This document shows positions 7,475 through 15,323 of a stretch of DNA of 57,658 bases, in pieces. Location: positions 1-57,658 of the forward strand of contig JAEXAH010000102.1 in the NCBI GenBank assembly GCA_023458315.1, read 5' to 3'. Position numbers and translations under genes: made by a program. The notes under the pieces are model-generated. The model saw only the letters and a program-made list of their open reading frames with translations. It was not told the DNA's origin and ran no database searches. The first letter of the stretch is position 1. The number at the start of each line of letters is the position of its first letter. Source of the DNA: Pseudomonadota bacterium. Its GTDB lineage: Bacteria > Pseudomonadota > Alphaproteobacteria > Rhodospirillales > Magnetospirillaceae.

Positions 7475-9976
7475 CTACTTCCGCGGCTTCGCCCGCGCGG
7501 TCGGTTCGGCCTGCATGGGGTCGTCGGGCCACCAATGCTTGGGGTATTGGCCTTTCAGATCGGCTTTGACCGCGTGATAGGCGTTAGCCCAGAAGCTGGC
7601 GAGGTCGCGCGTCACCTGCACCGGGCGGCGGGCCGGGGACAGCAGGTGCAGCAGCAGCGGCACCTTGCCGTCCAGGATGCGCGGGGTGTCGGCGCAGCCG
7701 AACATTTCCTGCAACCGCACCGCCAGCACCGGGGTTTCGCCGGAATAATCGATGGGCACCCGGCTGCCCGAGGGCACGGTGACGTGGGTCGGCAACAGAT
7801 CGTCCAGGCGCCGTGCCATGTCCCACGGCACCAGGGCGCGCAGGGCCTGGGACAAATCCAGGCGGGTCAGGTGGGCGCGGCGAGTGATGCCGGTCAGATA
7901 GGGCGCCAGCCACTCCTCCAGACCATCCAATAGCGCCGGATCGGACAGGTCCGGCCAGCCGCCATCGGGGTCGAGGCGGCGCAGCAATTCCACCCGCTCG
8001 CGCCATTTGCTCAACTCGCCGCTCCACGGCAGGCAAGCCAGCCCCATGACCCGCACGCCCTCGGCCATGGCGGCGGCCAGGGCATCGGGGGCGGCGCTGT
8101 CCAGTTTCTGCTCGTCCAGCACCAGGGCGAACAGGCGGCGCTGGCGGCTGGCCCGCACCACTTCGTCGCGGCGATCCCAGGCCACCGCCTCGATACTGCG
8201 GATGGATTCGGCGAAATGCTCCTCGATCTCGGCCTTGGTCAAGGCGGCGGCCAGGAAGATGCGGGCCTCGCGCCGGTCGCCGTCCAGTTCGGCGGCCACC
8301 AGCCATTCCTCGGCGCTCAGCGGCTCGGCATCGGCGAACAGGGCGCCGCGCCCGCCCGACAGGGCATAGCGCGGCTCGCCGCCCGGACGGCGACGGGCGA
8401 TGCGGTCGGGATAGGCGAAGGCCAGCACGATACCGGCATCCAGTCCCTCGCCGTCCTCCTGCCCCGGCTTGAGCCCCACGCGGCGGCGCCATTCCTTGGC
8501 CGCCTGCCGCGCCCGCGCCAGGGCGCCGCGATCCACCGCCAGCCCGCGCACCTGCTCGGACTGGCCGCGCAGGGCGTCCAGACGCAGGCGCACATCGGAA
8601 TCACGAAAGCCGCGTTCGGCCTTGATGACGTCACGCTCGCCCAGGATGGCCGCCAGATCGCAGGCCAGCCCGCCCAAGCCAAGGTCGCGGGCGCGCAAGA
8701 TCATATGGGCGAGACGCGGATGCATGGCGAGGCGGTTCATGGCGCGGCCATGGCCGGTGATGCGCCCGCCTGCGTCCACCGCCCCCAGTTCGGCCAGCAG
8801 ATCCCGCGCCTGGGCCAAGGCGGCGGCGGGCGGCGCGTCCAGCCACGCCAGGGCATTGGCGTCGGCGATGCCCCATTGCGCCAGATCCAGGGCCAACGGC
8901 GCCAGATCGGCCTCGGTCACTTCCGGGGCGGTGAACAATTGCAGGGCGCGGTCCTCGGCCTCGGACCACAGGCGATAGCACACGCCCGGCGCGGTACGTC
9001 CGGCGCGGCCGCGCCGCTGATCGGCCGAGGCGCGGCTGACCGGCAGCGTCACCAGCCGGGTCATGCCGGAACTGGGGTCGAAGCGCGGCACCCGCATCTG
9101 GCCGCCATCCACCACCACCCGAACACCGTCGATGGTCAGCGAGGTTTCGGCGATGGCGGTGGCCAGCACCACCTTGCGGCCATCGCCGCCGCGGCGGATG
9201 GCACGGTCCTGGGCCTCGGCCGGAAGATCGCCGTACAGCGGCGCGATGGTGACGCCGCGCGTGGCCGGATGCTCGGCCAGCAGCGCCTCGACCCGGCGGA
9301 TTTCCCCGGCGCCGGGCAGGAAGACCAGCACGTCGCCGTCTTCATCGCGCAGGGCCTGCACCACCGCCGCCGCCACGCCATCGGCGAAGCGGCGCGGCTC
9401 GGGCCGGGCCAGGAAGCGGGTCGTCACCGGAAAGGCGCGGCCCTCGCTGGTCAGCAGCGGCACGCCGCCCATCAGCGCCGCCACCGGCCCGCCATCCAGG
9501 GTGGCCGACATCACCAGGATTTTCAGGTCGTCGCGCAATGCGCCCTGGCTTTCCAGGCACAGCGCCAGCCCCAGATCGGCGTTCAGCGAGCGTTCGTGGA
9601 ATTCGTCGAAGATCACCAGACCGACGCCCGGCAGGCTGGGATCGTCCTGAAGCATGCGGGTCAGGATGCCCTCCGTCACCACCTCGATGCGGGTGGCGGC
9701 GGACACTTTCGATTCGAAGCGGATGCGGTAGCCGACGGTTTGCCCCACCGCCTCGCCCAGCGTCTCGGCCATGCGCGCCGCCGCCGCGCGGGCGGCAAGG
9801 CGGCGCGGCTCCAGCATGATCATGCGCTGCCCGGCCAGCCACGGCGCGTCCAGCAGCGCCAGGGGAACGCCGGTGGTCTTGCCCGCGCCGGGCGGCGCCT
9901 GCAACACCAGCCCCGGGGCGGTTTCCAGGGCGGCACGGATGTCGGGAAGCAGGGCGGCGATGGGAAGCTGGGTCAT
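7475..9976 (-). CDS. hrpB: ATP-dependent helicase HrpB
   Basis: This is a DEAH-box helicase of the HrpB family, thought to act on RNA in the cytoplasm, with a poorly defined physiological role. At 833 residues it is full length. Visible motifs are Walker A APPGAGKTTG near residue 26, DEFHER near residue 125, VMSATLDG (motif III) and QRRGRAGRTAPG (motif VI) near residue 320. The C-terminal HrpB-specific region ends with a basic tail. It is transcribed towards the NnrS-like gene and ends only 3 bases from it, so the two are tightly convergent. Confidence 0.95.
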   Translation of the reverse strand: MTQLPIAALLPDIRAALETAPGLVLQAPPGAGKTTGVPLALLDAPWLAGQRMIMLEPRRLAARAAAARMAETLGEAVGQTVGYRIRFESKVSAATRIEVVTEGILTRMLQDDPSLPGVGLVIFDEFHERSLNADLGLALCLESQGALRDDLKILVMSATLDGGPVAALMGGVPLLTSEGRAFPVTTRFLARPEPRRFADGVAAAVVQALRDEDGDVLVFLPGAGEIRRVEALLAEHPATRGVTIAPLYGDLPAEAQDRAIRRGGDGRKVVLATAIAETSLTIDGVRVVVDGGQMRVPRFDPSSGMTRLVTLPVSRASADQRRGRAGRTAPGVCYRLWSEAEDRALQLFTAPEVTEADLAPLALDLAQWGIADANALAWLDAPPAAALAQARDLLAELGAVDAGGRITGHGRAMNRLAMHPRLAHMILRARDLGLGGLACDLAAILGERDVIKAERGFRDSDVRLRLDALRGQSEQVRGLAVDRGALARARQAAKEWRRRVGLKPGQEDGEGLDAGIVLAFAYPDRIARRRPGGEPRYALSGGRGALFADAEPLSAEEWLVAAELDGDRREARIFLAAALTKAEIEEHFAESIRSIEAVAWDRRDEVVRASRQRRLFALVLDEQKLDSAAPDALAAAMAEGVRVMGLACLPWSGELSKWRERVELLRRLDPDGGWPDLSDPALLDGLEEWLAPYLTGITRRAHLTRLDLSQALRALVPWDMARRLDDLLPTHVTVPSGSRVPIDYSGETPVLAVRLQEMFGCADTPRILDGKVPLLLHLLSPARRPVQVTRDLASFWANAYHAVKADLKGQYPKHWWPDDPMQAEPTARAKPRK

Positions 9977-10333
9977 GACCGGCTTTTTAGCCCAAAGCGA
10001 CGCCGCGCTTAAGCGCCTTTCCCCGATTGAGTTTCAGGCGATTGTGAATGATAATGCCGCCCGAACGCGCCAAGACGATAAACAGGGAGGCCGATCCGCC
10101 GGCAATTCCTCATCCCGGACTCTCTTCGCCGACCGCCCGCCCGCGCGGGGGGCGGGCCGCAGTCGCGGAGGCAGGACGACGGGACGCGCCCCACCCAAAG
10201 GGGGATGCCCGGCCTAAATTTCGCCACGGATTTTTTCTATCCTGCCGATACTGGACGGCGACCCCGTGCAGACCGGCGTCGAGGACATCGCGTTCGGTTT
10301 ATCAACTTCTACCCAAGATCTCGGGAGATAAAG
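9977..10333. other. 357-base intergenic region between hrpB and the cytochrome c gene
   Basis: No convincing gene is present. It must hold the divergent promoters of hrpB and the cytochrome c gene. A strong hairpin (arms GCCCGCCC at 10135-10142 and GGGCGGGC at 10150-10157) lies in the middle. An A/T-rich stretch near 10215-10240 may be the cytochrome promoter. No operator could be identified with confidence. Confidence 0.5.
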
Positions 10334-10693
10334 ATGCTCAACAAGAAGATCGGTCTGGCTCTCGCCGCCATGCTGCTCGCCCCCGTCGCCGCCACCGCCG
10401 CCGATGCCCCGGCCGCGTTCAACCAGTGCAAGGCTTGCCACAAGGTGGAAGCCGGCAAGCATGGCGTCGGCCCGTCGCTGGCCGGTGTGTTCGGCGCCAA
10501 GGCCGGTCATGCCGAAGGCTACAAGTACTCCGAGAAGCACCTGGCCTCGGGCCTGGTGTGGGACGAAGCCAACCTGGGCAAGTACCTGGCCGACCCCAAG
10601 GGCACCATCCCCGGCAACAAGATGGCCTTCGCCGGCCTGAAGAAGCCCGAGGACCTGAAGGCCGTCATCGACTATCTGAAGACCCTGAAGTAA
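10334..10693 (+). CDS. Small periplasmic class I cytochrome c
   Basis: This 119-residue protein has a signal peptide (about residues 1-22, ending VAATAADA) and a single heme site CKACH at about residues 33-37. A methionine ligand is available in the C-terminal part (GNKMAF). The size and layout match cytochrome c2/c552-type electron carriers. It probably shuttles electrons in the periplasm between bc1-type complexes and oxidases such as the cbb3 enzyme encoded at 35.8-39.1 kb. The ATG at 10334 has GGGAGA upstream and starts the signal peptide; longer frames upstream are not supported. A strong terminator follows, so it is monocistronic. Confidence 0.93.
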   Translation: MLNKKIGLALAAMLLAPVAATAADAPAAFNQCKACHKVEAGKHGVGPSLAGVFGAKAGHAEGYKYSEKHLASGLVWDEANLGKYLADPKGTIPGNKMAFAGLKKPEDLKAVIDYLKTLK

Positions 10694-10719
10694 TCACTTC
10701 GGGCCTTTGGCCGATGGAA

Positions 10720-10750
10720 CGCCGTCGCCCCACCGGGCGGCGGCGTTTTT
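10720..10750 (+). terminator. Rho-independent terminator after the cytochrome c gene
   Basis: An 11-base-pair stem (CGCCGTCGCCC with GGGCGGCGGCG, one wobble pair) with a 4-base loop is followed by five T residues. Confidence 0.85.
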
Positions 10751-10756
10751 CGTTTC

Positions 10757-10789
10757 ATACCAACCGGCCAATGAATTGACCGGTTGTAT
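10757..10789. repeat. Palindromic intergenic repeat, copy 1
   Basis: Arms ATACCAACCGG and CCGGTTGTAT form an inverted repeat with one bulged base. The left part shares CCGGCCAATGA with 25624-25634 downstream of phoB, which suggests a dispersed element. Confidence 0.6.
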
Positions 10790-10846
10790 TGTCCCTCGCC
10801 GGGCGCGGCCATCCGGCCGCTTGGCCGCCGCCGCAATGGCGGCAAA

Positions 10847-10880
10847 ATACCGACCGACGAGTCAAATCAAAGGTCGGTAT
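10847..10880. repeat. Palindromic intergenic repeat, copy 2
   Basis: Perfect 9-base arms ATACCGACC and GGTCGGTAT flank a 16-base A-rich centre. It lies 57 bases after copy 1, with related ends (ATACC...GGTAT). The pair occupies the gap between the cytochrome c gene and the end of the DUF6969 gene. Confidence 0.6.
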
Positions 10881-10902
10881 CAGACCAGGATACGGGCCAG
10901 AT

Positions 10903-11598
10903 TCAGGGCACCAGATGGGCGCGGGCGCGCAGCGCCGCCGCCACGCCCTGACGCCACAGCCCGACATCGATGGCGGCATGCGACGTGACTTCCAGGCGGT
11001 CGTCGTTCAGCGGGTCGCCGTCATGCCCGGCGCGCCATGCCGCCACCATCTGATCGCGCTGGCGCACCAGCGCCACCACCAGCGGCCGGTACAGTTTCAG
11101 CAGCGCCGTCAACCAGCGCCCGACCCGCCCCCCGGCGCCGGGGCCGTCCACCTGGAAACACGGCAGCATGCGCGCCACCGTCGCCGCGTCGTACCAGGAT
11201 TCACCCGTGACCCAGCGGTTGGTGGTGAACAATTCGGCGGCGAAACCGTGATGGCCGAACCCCACCGCGATCAGATGGCAGGGCGAATCGGCGCCGCCCA
11301 CCGCCACCAGCGGCGCACAGCCGGGCGGCATGCCCAGGGGCCGCAGGAACAGGTGGGCGTGGCCGTATTCGCCGTCGCGGTGGTCGTGCACGTAATATTG
11401 CGCGTGGCTGGCGAAATCGTAGACGTCGCCGGGCGGATAATGGCGATAGGGCTCGAACCCCGTCTGGTCGCCCAGCAACAGCGCGCGGGGCGAGGTTCCC
11501 ACCGCGCGCATGCCCTGTTCCAGGGCGGCCAGTTGCTCCCCCGCCTCCGCCATGGCGGCGAGGTCGCCGGGCGAGAGGTGCGAGGGATCGGGAATCAT
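10903..11598 (-). CDS. DUF6969-type protein of unknown function
   Basis: This is a 231-residue soluble protein without a signal peptide. It contains a histidine- and aromatic-rich core, HYPPGDVYDFASHAQYYVHD followed by GEYGHAHLFLRP (about residues 53-88), that I recall as typical of the DUF6969 family. Clustered His, Asp and Glu residues could bind metal, but that is inference. Its first 4 bases overlap the 3' end of the upstream TAXI gene (11595), so the pair should be co-translated. No function is known to me. The shared operon suggests a link to the substrate of the TAXI protein. Confidence 0.65.
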   Translation of the reverse strand: MIPDPSHLSPGDLAAMAEAGEQLAALEQGMRAVGTSPRALLLGDQTGFEPYRHYPPGDVYDFASHAQYYVHDHRDGEYGHAHLFLRPLGMPPGCAPLVAVGGADSPCHLIAVGFGHHGFAAELFTTNRWVTGESWYDAATVARMLPCFQVDGPGAGGRVGRWLTALLKLYRPLVVALVRQRDQMVAAWRAGHDGDPLNDDRLEVTSHAAIDVGLWRQGVAAALRARAHLVP

Positions 11599-12566
11599 TT
11601 GTTCAGCCCCGTCTCGGCATAGAACTTCTCGGCGCCGTCATGCAGCTTGACGGCGATGCCGTCGCGGGCGCTTTCGGCCTTGCCCAGTCCCTTCAGCACC
11701 GGATGCAGGCGGGTGAAGGCGGTGAAATTGGCATGCACCGCCTTCAGCATCTCGTACACTTCCTCGGCCGGGGCACGGGTGGTCGTCACCAGCACCGCCT
11801 TGAGCTGCAAGGTGGCGACGTCGTCGTTGACGCCGTCATAGGACCCCTTGCGCACCACGCCCTTGCTCATCCACGGATTGCGCTTCAGCCAATGGTCCAG
11901 GTTCTTGCCCTTGACCGGCACCAGGGTGGCGTTGCATTCGTCCACCGCCGCCGCCGCCTCGGCCATGGGGTGGATGCCGGTGAAGAAGGCGGCGTCGATG
12001 TTGCCTTCGCACAGCGCCGCCGCTTCCTCGGCCAGATCCAGTTCCACCGCCGGGGCGAAATCGCCCTCGGACAGCCCCGCCGCCTCGATGACCATTTCCG
12101 CCATGGCGCGCTGGAACGAGCCGGGACGGCCCAGGTTGACGCGCTTGCCCTTGAGATCGGCCGGGCTTTCGATGCCCGCGCCCTGGCGGGCCAGGATGGC
12201 CACCGCCTCGCCGTGCAGGCTCATCACCGCGCGCAATTCCGGCAGGGCGGCGGCGTCCTTGAAGGCGTCGGCGCCGTTGGCCGCCTGCACCGCCGCGCGC
12301 GACTGCACGATGGCGTAATCGGTTTCCCCCGCCTTCAGCGCCGCCACGTTGGCCGCCGAGCCCGAGGACGGCGACACCGCGCAATTCGCGCCGCGCGGAT
12401 GTTCCTTGTTCAACACCCGGCACAACGCCCCGGCGGTGGGGAAATAGAATCCCGTCACCTCGCCGGAACCGATCACCAGGGTATGCCGTTCGGCCTTGGC
12501 CGGAACCGCCGCCAGGGTCAGGACGCAGCCCAGGGCCGCCGCCGCAACGATCTTCGCTCTCACCAT
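11595..12566 (-). CDS. TAXI-family TRAP transporter substrate-binding protein
   Basis: This is a periplasmic solute-binding protein of about 323 residues. A signal peptide (ending AAVPAKA) is followed by TLVIGSGEVTGFYFPTAGAL, the typical TAXI N-terminus, then SSGSAANVAALKAGETDYAI and LKGKRVNLGRPGS. These proteins deliver carboxylic acids or amino acids to a TRAP permease, but no TRAP membrane subunit is in this window, so it is an orphan here. The start is uncertain: GTG at 12584, ATG at 12566 and GTG at 12563 are in frame around one GGAGGA. I give the ATG, although GGAGGA abuts it directly and fits the 12563 GTG slightly better. The gene overlaps the DUF6969 gene by 4 bases. Confidence 0.85.
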   Translation of the reverse strand: MVRAKIVAAAALGCVLTLAAVPAKAERHTLVIGSGEVTGFYFPTAGALCRVLNKEHPRGANCAVSPSSGSAANVAALKAGETDYAIVQSRAAVQAANGADAFKDAAALPELRAVMSLHGEAVAILARQGAGIESPADLKGKRVNLGRPGSFQRAMAEMVIEAAGLSEGDFAPAVELDLAEEAAALCEGNIDAAFFTGIHPMAEAAAAVDECNATLVPVKGKNLDHWLKRNPWMSKGVVRKGSYDGVNDDVATLQLKAVLVTTTRAPAEEVYEMLKAVHANFTAFTRLHPVLKGLGKAESARDGIAVKLHDGAEKFYAETGLNK

Positions 12567-12787
12567 TCCTCCAGGGGAAACCACTCGGGATCACCGCCGG
12601 GATCATAGCCCGTGCGCCCCGTCACCGAAAGACCGACGCTATTTTCTAGGGTATCGACCCGAATTTCCAGGGTATCGCCCGGAAAGAAACGTAAAAATTT
12701 ATCCACTGTTTACGAATCCGGGTTGCCATCGGCTTCGCACATGGTAACAATCGCTTCGCTTGAAGAATGAATTTGGGGGGACCAGAC

Positions 12788-13555
12788 GTGAGGAAGTTTC
12801 TGCTTCTGATCGCTTCGGCCGTGGCGATCAGCGCCGCCGCCGTGACACCGGCCGCCGCCATCCAGTGTGTCCAGTACGCGCGCGAAGCGTCGGGCATCAA
12901 CCTGAAGGGCGATGCGTGGCAATGGTGGAACGCCGCCAGCGGTGTCTATGACCGTGGCCGCACCCCCAAGGACGGCGCCGTCCTGGTCTTCAACCGTCAG
13001 GGCTCCATGCGCTACGGCCACGTCTCGGTCGTGACCCGCGTCCTCAGCAACCGTCTGGTCCTGGTCGATCACGCCAACTGGGCGCCCGCCCGCACCTCGG
13101 GCCGCGGTGCCATCACCACCGCCGTGCCGGTGCTGGACGTGTCGCCCAAGAACGACTGGACCCAGGTCCGCGTGTGGTTCCCGCCCGCCAACGATTTCGG
13201 TTCGCGCGTCTATCGCACCGACGGCTACGTCTATCAGCCGCGTGACCCGCGCGCCACCCGCCCGGCCATCCATCAGGTGGCGGTGAACAAGGCGTCGCAG
13301 ATGTTCCCGGCCGACCGGTCCACCGCCGCCCGCAAGTCCATCAAGCCGCTGGAAACCTCGAAGAGCGAGGCCGCCGCCCCCATGGTCGAGGCCATCGCCG
13401 CCGAAGCCGTGGTCAAGGCCGCCATCGCCACCGCTGAGGTCGCCCCGGCCGCCGAACAGCAGCCCGCCGCCGAAGGCGCCGTCAAGGTCGCCAAGCAGGT
13501 GTTCCGCGGCAAGAGCTTCAGCGCCAACAACGTGAATTCGCTGCTGTTCAACTAA
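12788..13555 (+). CDS. Exported CHAP-domain (NlpC/P60-like) protein
   Basis: This 255-residue protein has a signal peptide (about residues 1-24, ending TPAAA). A CHAP cysteine-amidase/peptidase-like domain follows. The catalytic cysteine lies in IQCVQYAREASG just after the signal, the histidine in MRYGHVSVVTRV and a likely polar third residue in LVDHANW. Such domains cleave peptidoglycan or related amide bonds in the periplasm. The last 90 residues are Ala/Glu/Val-rich and low-complexity, and may act as a linker or wall anchor. The GTG at 12788 is preceded by GGGGGGA at a good distance; the ATG at 12767 lies in front of that site and is rejected. A terminator follows. Confidence 0.85.
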   Translation: MRKFLLLIASAVAISAAAVTPAAAIQCVQYAREASGINLKGDAWQWWNAASGVYDRGRTPKDGAVLVFNRQGSMRYGHVSVVTRVLSNRLVLVDHANWAPARTSGRGAITTAVPVLDVSPKNDWTQVRVWFPPANDFGSRVYRTDGYVYQPRDPRATRPAIHQVAVNKASQMFPADRSTAARKSIKPLETSKSEAAAPMVEAIAAEAVVKAAIATAEVAPAAEQQPAAEGAVKVAKQVFRGKSFSANNVNSLLFN

Positions 13556-13580
13556 ACTTCAGGCACAGGTTCCCATCCCG

Positions 13581-13608
13581 ACGGCCGTCGCCCCGCGACG
13601 GCCGTTTT
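13581..13608 (+). terminator. Rho-independent terminator after the CHAP gene
   Basis: Perfect 11-base arms ACGGCCGTCGC and GCGACGGCCGT flank a 3-base loop and are followed by TTTT. Confidence 0.85.
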
Positions 13609-13787
13609 CGTTTGTTCCGGCGGCTTATGAGCAAACCCGCACTTTCGGGCAGCTCTAATTTGTGTAAAACCTCCCCGTGGGTAGGCAAAAACCCACACTT
13701 ATCGTTTGCGCTGACGCGCAGGCCGCGTATGATGGCGCTCTCTCGGGTAGGGTTCGTTGGGGGCCTCGGAGAGTTTGGAAGAAAGCC

Positions 13788-14417
13788 ATGGGCGTCCAGA
13801 GCAACAAGCCGATCGACATCGTCATCGCCGAAAAGAATCCTTTGCTGCAAAGCAGCTTGGTCAAGCTGTTCGCGGGCGACGAACGTTTCTGCCTGGCGGC
13901 CGTCACCGCCGACGGCGAAAAATTCCTGGAAGCGTGTGACCGCATGCGCTTCGACGTGGGCATCATCGGCTGGGAAATGCCCGGCCTGGACGGCCGCGCC
14001 GTGTTGCAGGCATTGCGCAACCGTACCGACGGCCCGCGCATCATCGTCTATACCGGCAGCCCCAACCCGGACGTGCCGCGTCAGGCCATGACCCTGGGCG
14101 CCGCCGGGTTCTGCTCGAAGCGCGAGGCGCCCGAGCAATTGCTGGACACCATCCAGGCGGTGGCGGCGGGACGCATGGTGTTCCCGTTCATCGACGTGTC
14201 CAGCCTGGCATCCGACCCGCTGGCCGGGCTGACCCCGCGTGAGCGGGAGTTGCTGGCGGCGCTGGCCGGTGGCCTGACCAACCAGCAGATGGCCAGCCAG
14301 TTGGACATCTCGCTGAACACCGTCAAGTTCCACCTGAAGAATTTGTACGACAAGCTGGGCGTCGGCAACCGCGCCCAGGCGGTGGCCTTTTATCTGAAGG
14401 GCCGCGAGGGGCGCTGA
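13788..14417 (+). CDS. LuxR/NarL-type regulator with degenerate receiver domain
   Basis: This 209-residue protein has an N-terminal receiver-like domain (about 1-125) and a C-terminal LuxR-type helix-turn-helix (LTPRERELLAALAGGLTNQQ onward, about 145-205). The receiver lacks the usual phosphoacceptor: the expected Asp in the stretch before the conserved MPGLDG is Gly61 (DVGIIGWEMPGLDG). The acidic pocket near residue 15 is Glu-Lys instead of two acidic residues. The conserved Thr/Lys region (VYTGSP, CSKRE) is retained. It is probably not controlled by ordinary phosphorylation. The ATG at 13788 has GGAAG upstream; the frame from 13677 has no such site. No partner kinase is adjacent. Confidence 0.88.
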   Translation: MGVQSNKPIDIVIAEKNPLLQSSLVKLFAGDERFCLAAVTADGEKFLEACDRMRFDVGIIGWEMPGLDGRAVLQALRNRTDGPRIIVYTGSPNPDVPRQAMTLGAAGFCSKREAPEQLLDTIQAVAAGRMVFPFIDVSSLASDPLAGLTPRERELLAALAGGLTNQQMASQLDISLNTVKFHLKNLYDKLGVGNRAQAVAFYLKGREGR

Positions 14418-14491
14418 CCCCCGTTCAGGTTCGGTTCATCGTGCATCGGGCATGCTGCCGCGAAATCCATCATGCGGAGCATGCCCGAATC

Positions 14492-15028
14492 ATGTCCACC
14501 CCCACCCATTACGATTCCGTCGCCAAGGGCTTTCACTGGCTGACCGCCCTCCTCATCATCGTGCTGTGGGCCGTCGGCCTGGGCATGGAGGAACTGCCCA
14601 AGGGCGACCTGCGCAGCCAGATCATCGGCATGCACAAGGCGTTCGGCGTGGTGGTTCTGGCGCTGACCGTGCTGCGTCTGGCGTGGCGCGCCACCCATGC
14701 CGCCCCGGCCCTGCCGGACAGCATGCCGGGCTGGGAGCAACTGGCCGCCAAGCTGGGCCATCTGGCGCTGTACGGCCTGATGCTGGCCTTTCCCGTTTCG
14801 GGCATCCTGATGAGCCAGAGCGGCGGCCGCGACGTCAACGTCTTCGGCCTGATCCTGCCGAATTTGGTGGAAAAGAACGAAGAGATGAAGCACCTGTTCG
14901 GCGAAACCCACGAGGCGCTGGCCTGGATTCTGGCCGCCGTGCTGGCGGTGCATGTGGCCGCCGCCATCCGCCACCATGTGATGCTGAAGGACGACGTGCT
15001 GCGCCGCATGCTGCCGGGGCGGGGCTGA
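14492..15028 (+). CDS. Cytochrome b561-family membrane protein
   Basis: This 178-residue protein has four predicted membrane helices and conserved histidines that would ligate b hemes: FHWLTALLI near residue 15, IGMHKAFGVVV near 47, a third near LGHLALYGL, and VHVAAAIRHHVM near 158-165. This matches the YceJ/CybB-type cytochrome b561 family, which passes electrons between the quinone pool and periplasmic acceptors. The gene stands alone between the LuxR-type regulator and tkt. The ATG at 14492 gives the family-typical short N-terminus, although its ribosome-binding site is weak. Confidence 0.88.
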   Translation: MSTPTHYDSVAKGFHWLTALLIIVLWAVGLGMEELPKGDLRSQIIGMHKAFGVVVLALTVLRLAWRATHAAPALPDSMPGWEQLAAKLGHLALYGLMLAFPVSGILMSQSGGRDVNVFGLILPNLVEKNEEMKHLFGETHEALAWILAAVLAVHVAAAIRHHVMLKDDVLRRMLPGRG

Positions 15029-15058
15029 CCCACACAGGGAATCGTTGACTCCCGAGGC

Positions 15059-15118
15059 CCTGTCGGGCAGTTTTCCGCCGCCCGCCTCGTGGTGGTGAGA
15101 GCGGGCCGCGACAGGAGG
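15059..15118 (+). promoter_or_regulatory. Possible structured leader upstream of the small ORF and tkt
   Basis: CCTGTCG (15059-15065) can pair with CGACAGG (15109-15115), enclosing a second stem of GCCCGCCTC (15080-15088) with GAG and GCGGGC (15097-15106). The closing strand overlaps the AGGAGG ribosome-binding site (15113-15118) of the small ORF, so folding would mask it. It does not match a riboswitch class that I recognise. Pairing was found by eye only. Confidence 0.35.
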
Positions 15119-15122
15119 ATGC

Positions 15123-15323
15123 GTGCGCATGGCCGAAGCCCCGGCGGCTTTCGTGGCGGATGCCCGCCGTGACGGGCGACGCCCGGATTCCGTGCGCCGT
15201 TTCCCCTCCCACCACGCCCCGATTCCGCGCCCGGCCCGGGCCGCTGCCTCGCATGGCACGGCCGGGGCCGACGCATGTCTTTTCGCCCCCCTGCCCAGCC
15301 AACCCGCCATAAGGACCCCATGA
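15123..15323 (+). CDS. Possible small ORF translationally coupled to tkt
   Basis: A 66-codon frame starts with GTG, 4 bases after a perfect AGGAGG; an in-frame ATG at 15129 is an alternative. Its TGA overlaps the tkt start (ATGATG at 15320-15325), the arrangement of translational coupling. The predicted peptide is rich in Arg, Ala, Pro and His, with no membrane segment or recognisable domain. In such GC-rich DNA it could be chance. The ribosome-binding site and exact overlap are the only positive signs, so I treat it as a possible leader ORF rather than a confirmed gene. Confidence 0.35.
   Translation: MRMAEAPAAFVADARRDGRRPDSVRRFPSHHAPIPRPARAAASHGTAGADACLFAPLPSQPAIRTP

Noticed and set aside
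10040..10065. Fur-type box upstream of the cytochrome c gene
   Set aside because: Only two loose hexamers (GTGAAT, GATAAT) are present; this is too weak to call.
15029..15319. 6S RNA gene upstream of tkt
   Set aside because: The length would fit, but I found no long rod-shaped pairing with a central bubble and no zapA neighbour, so I report only a possible leader structure.
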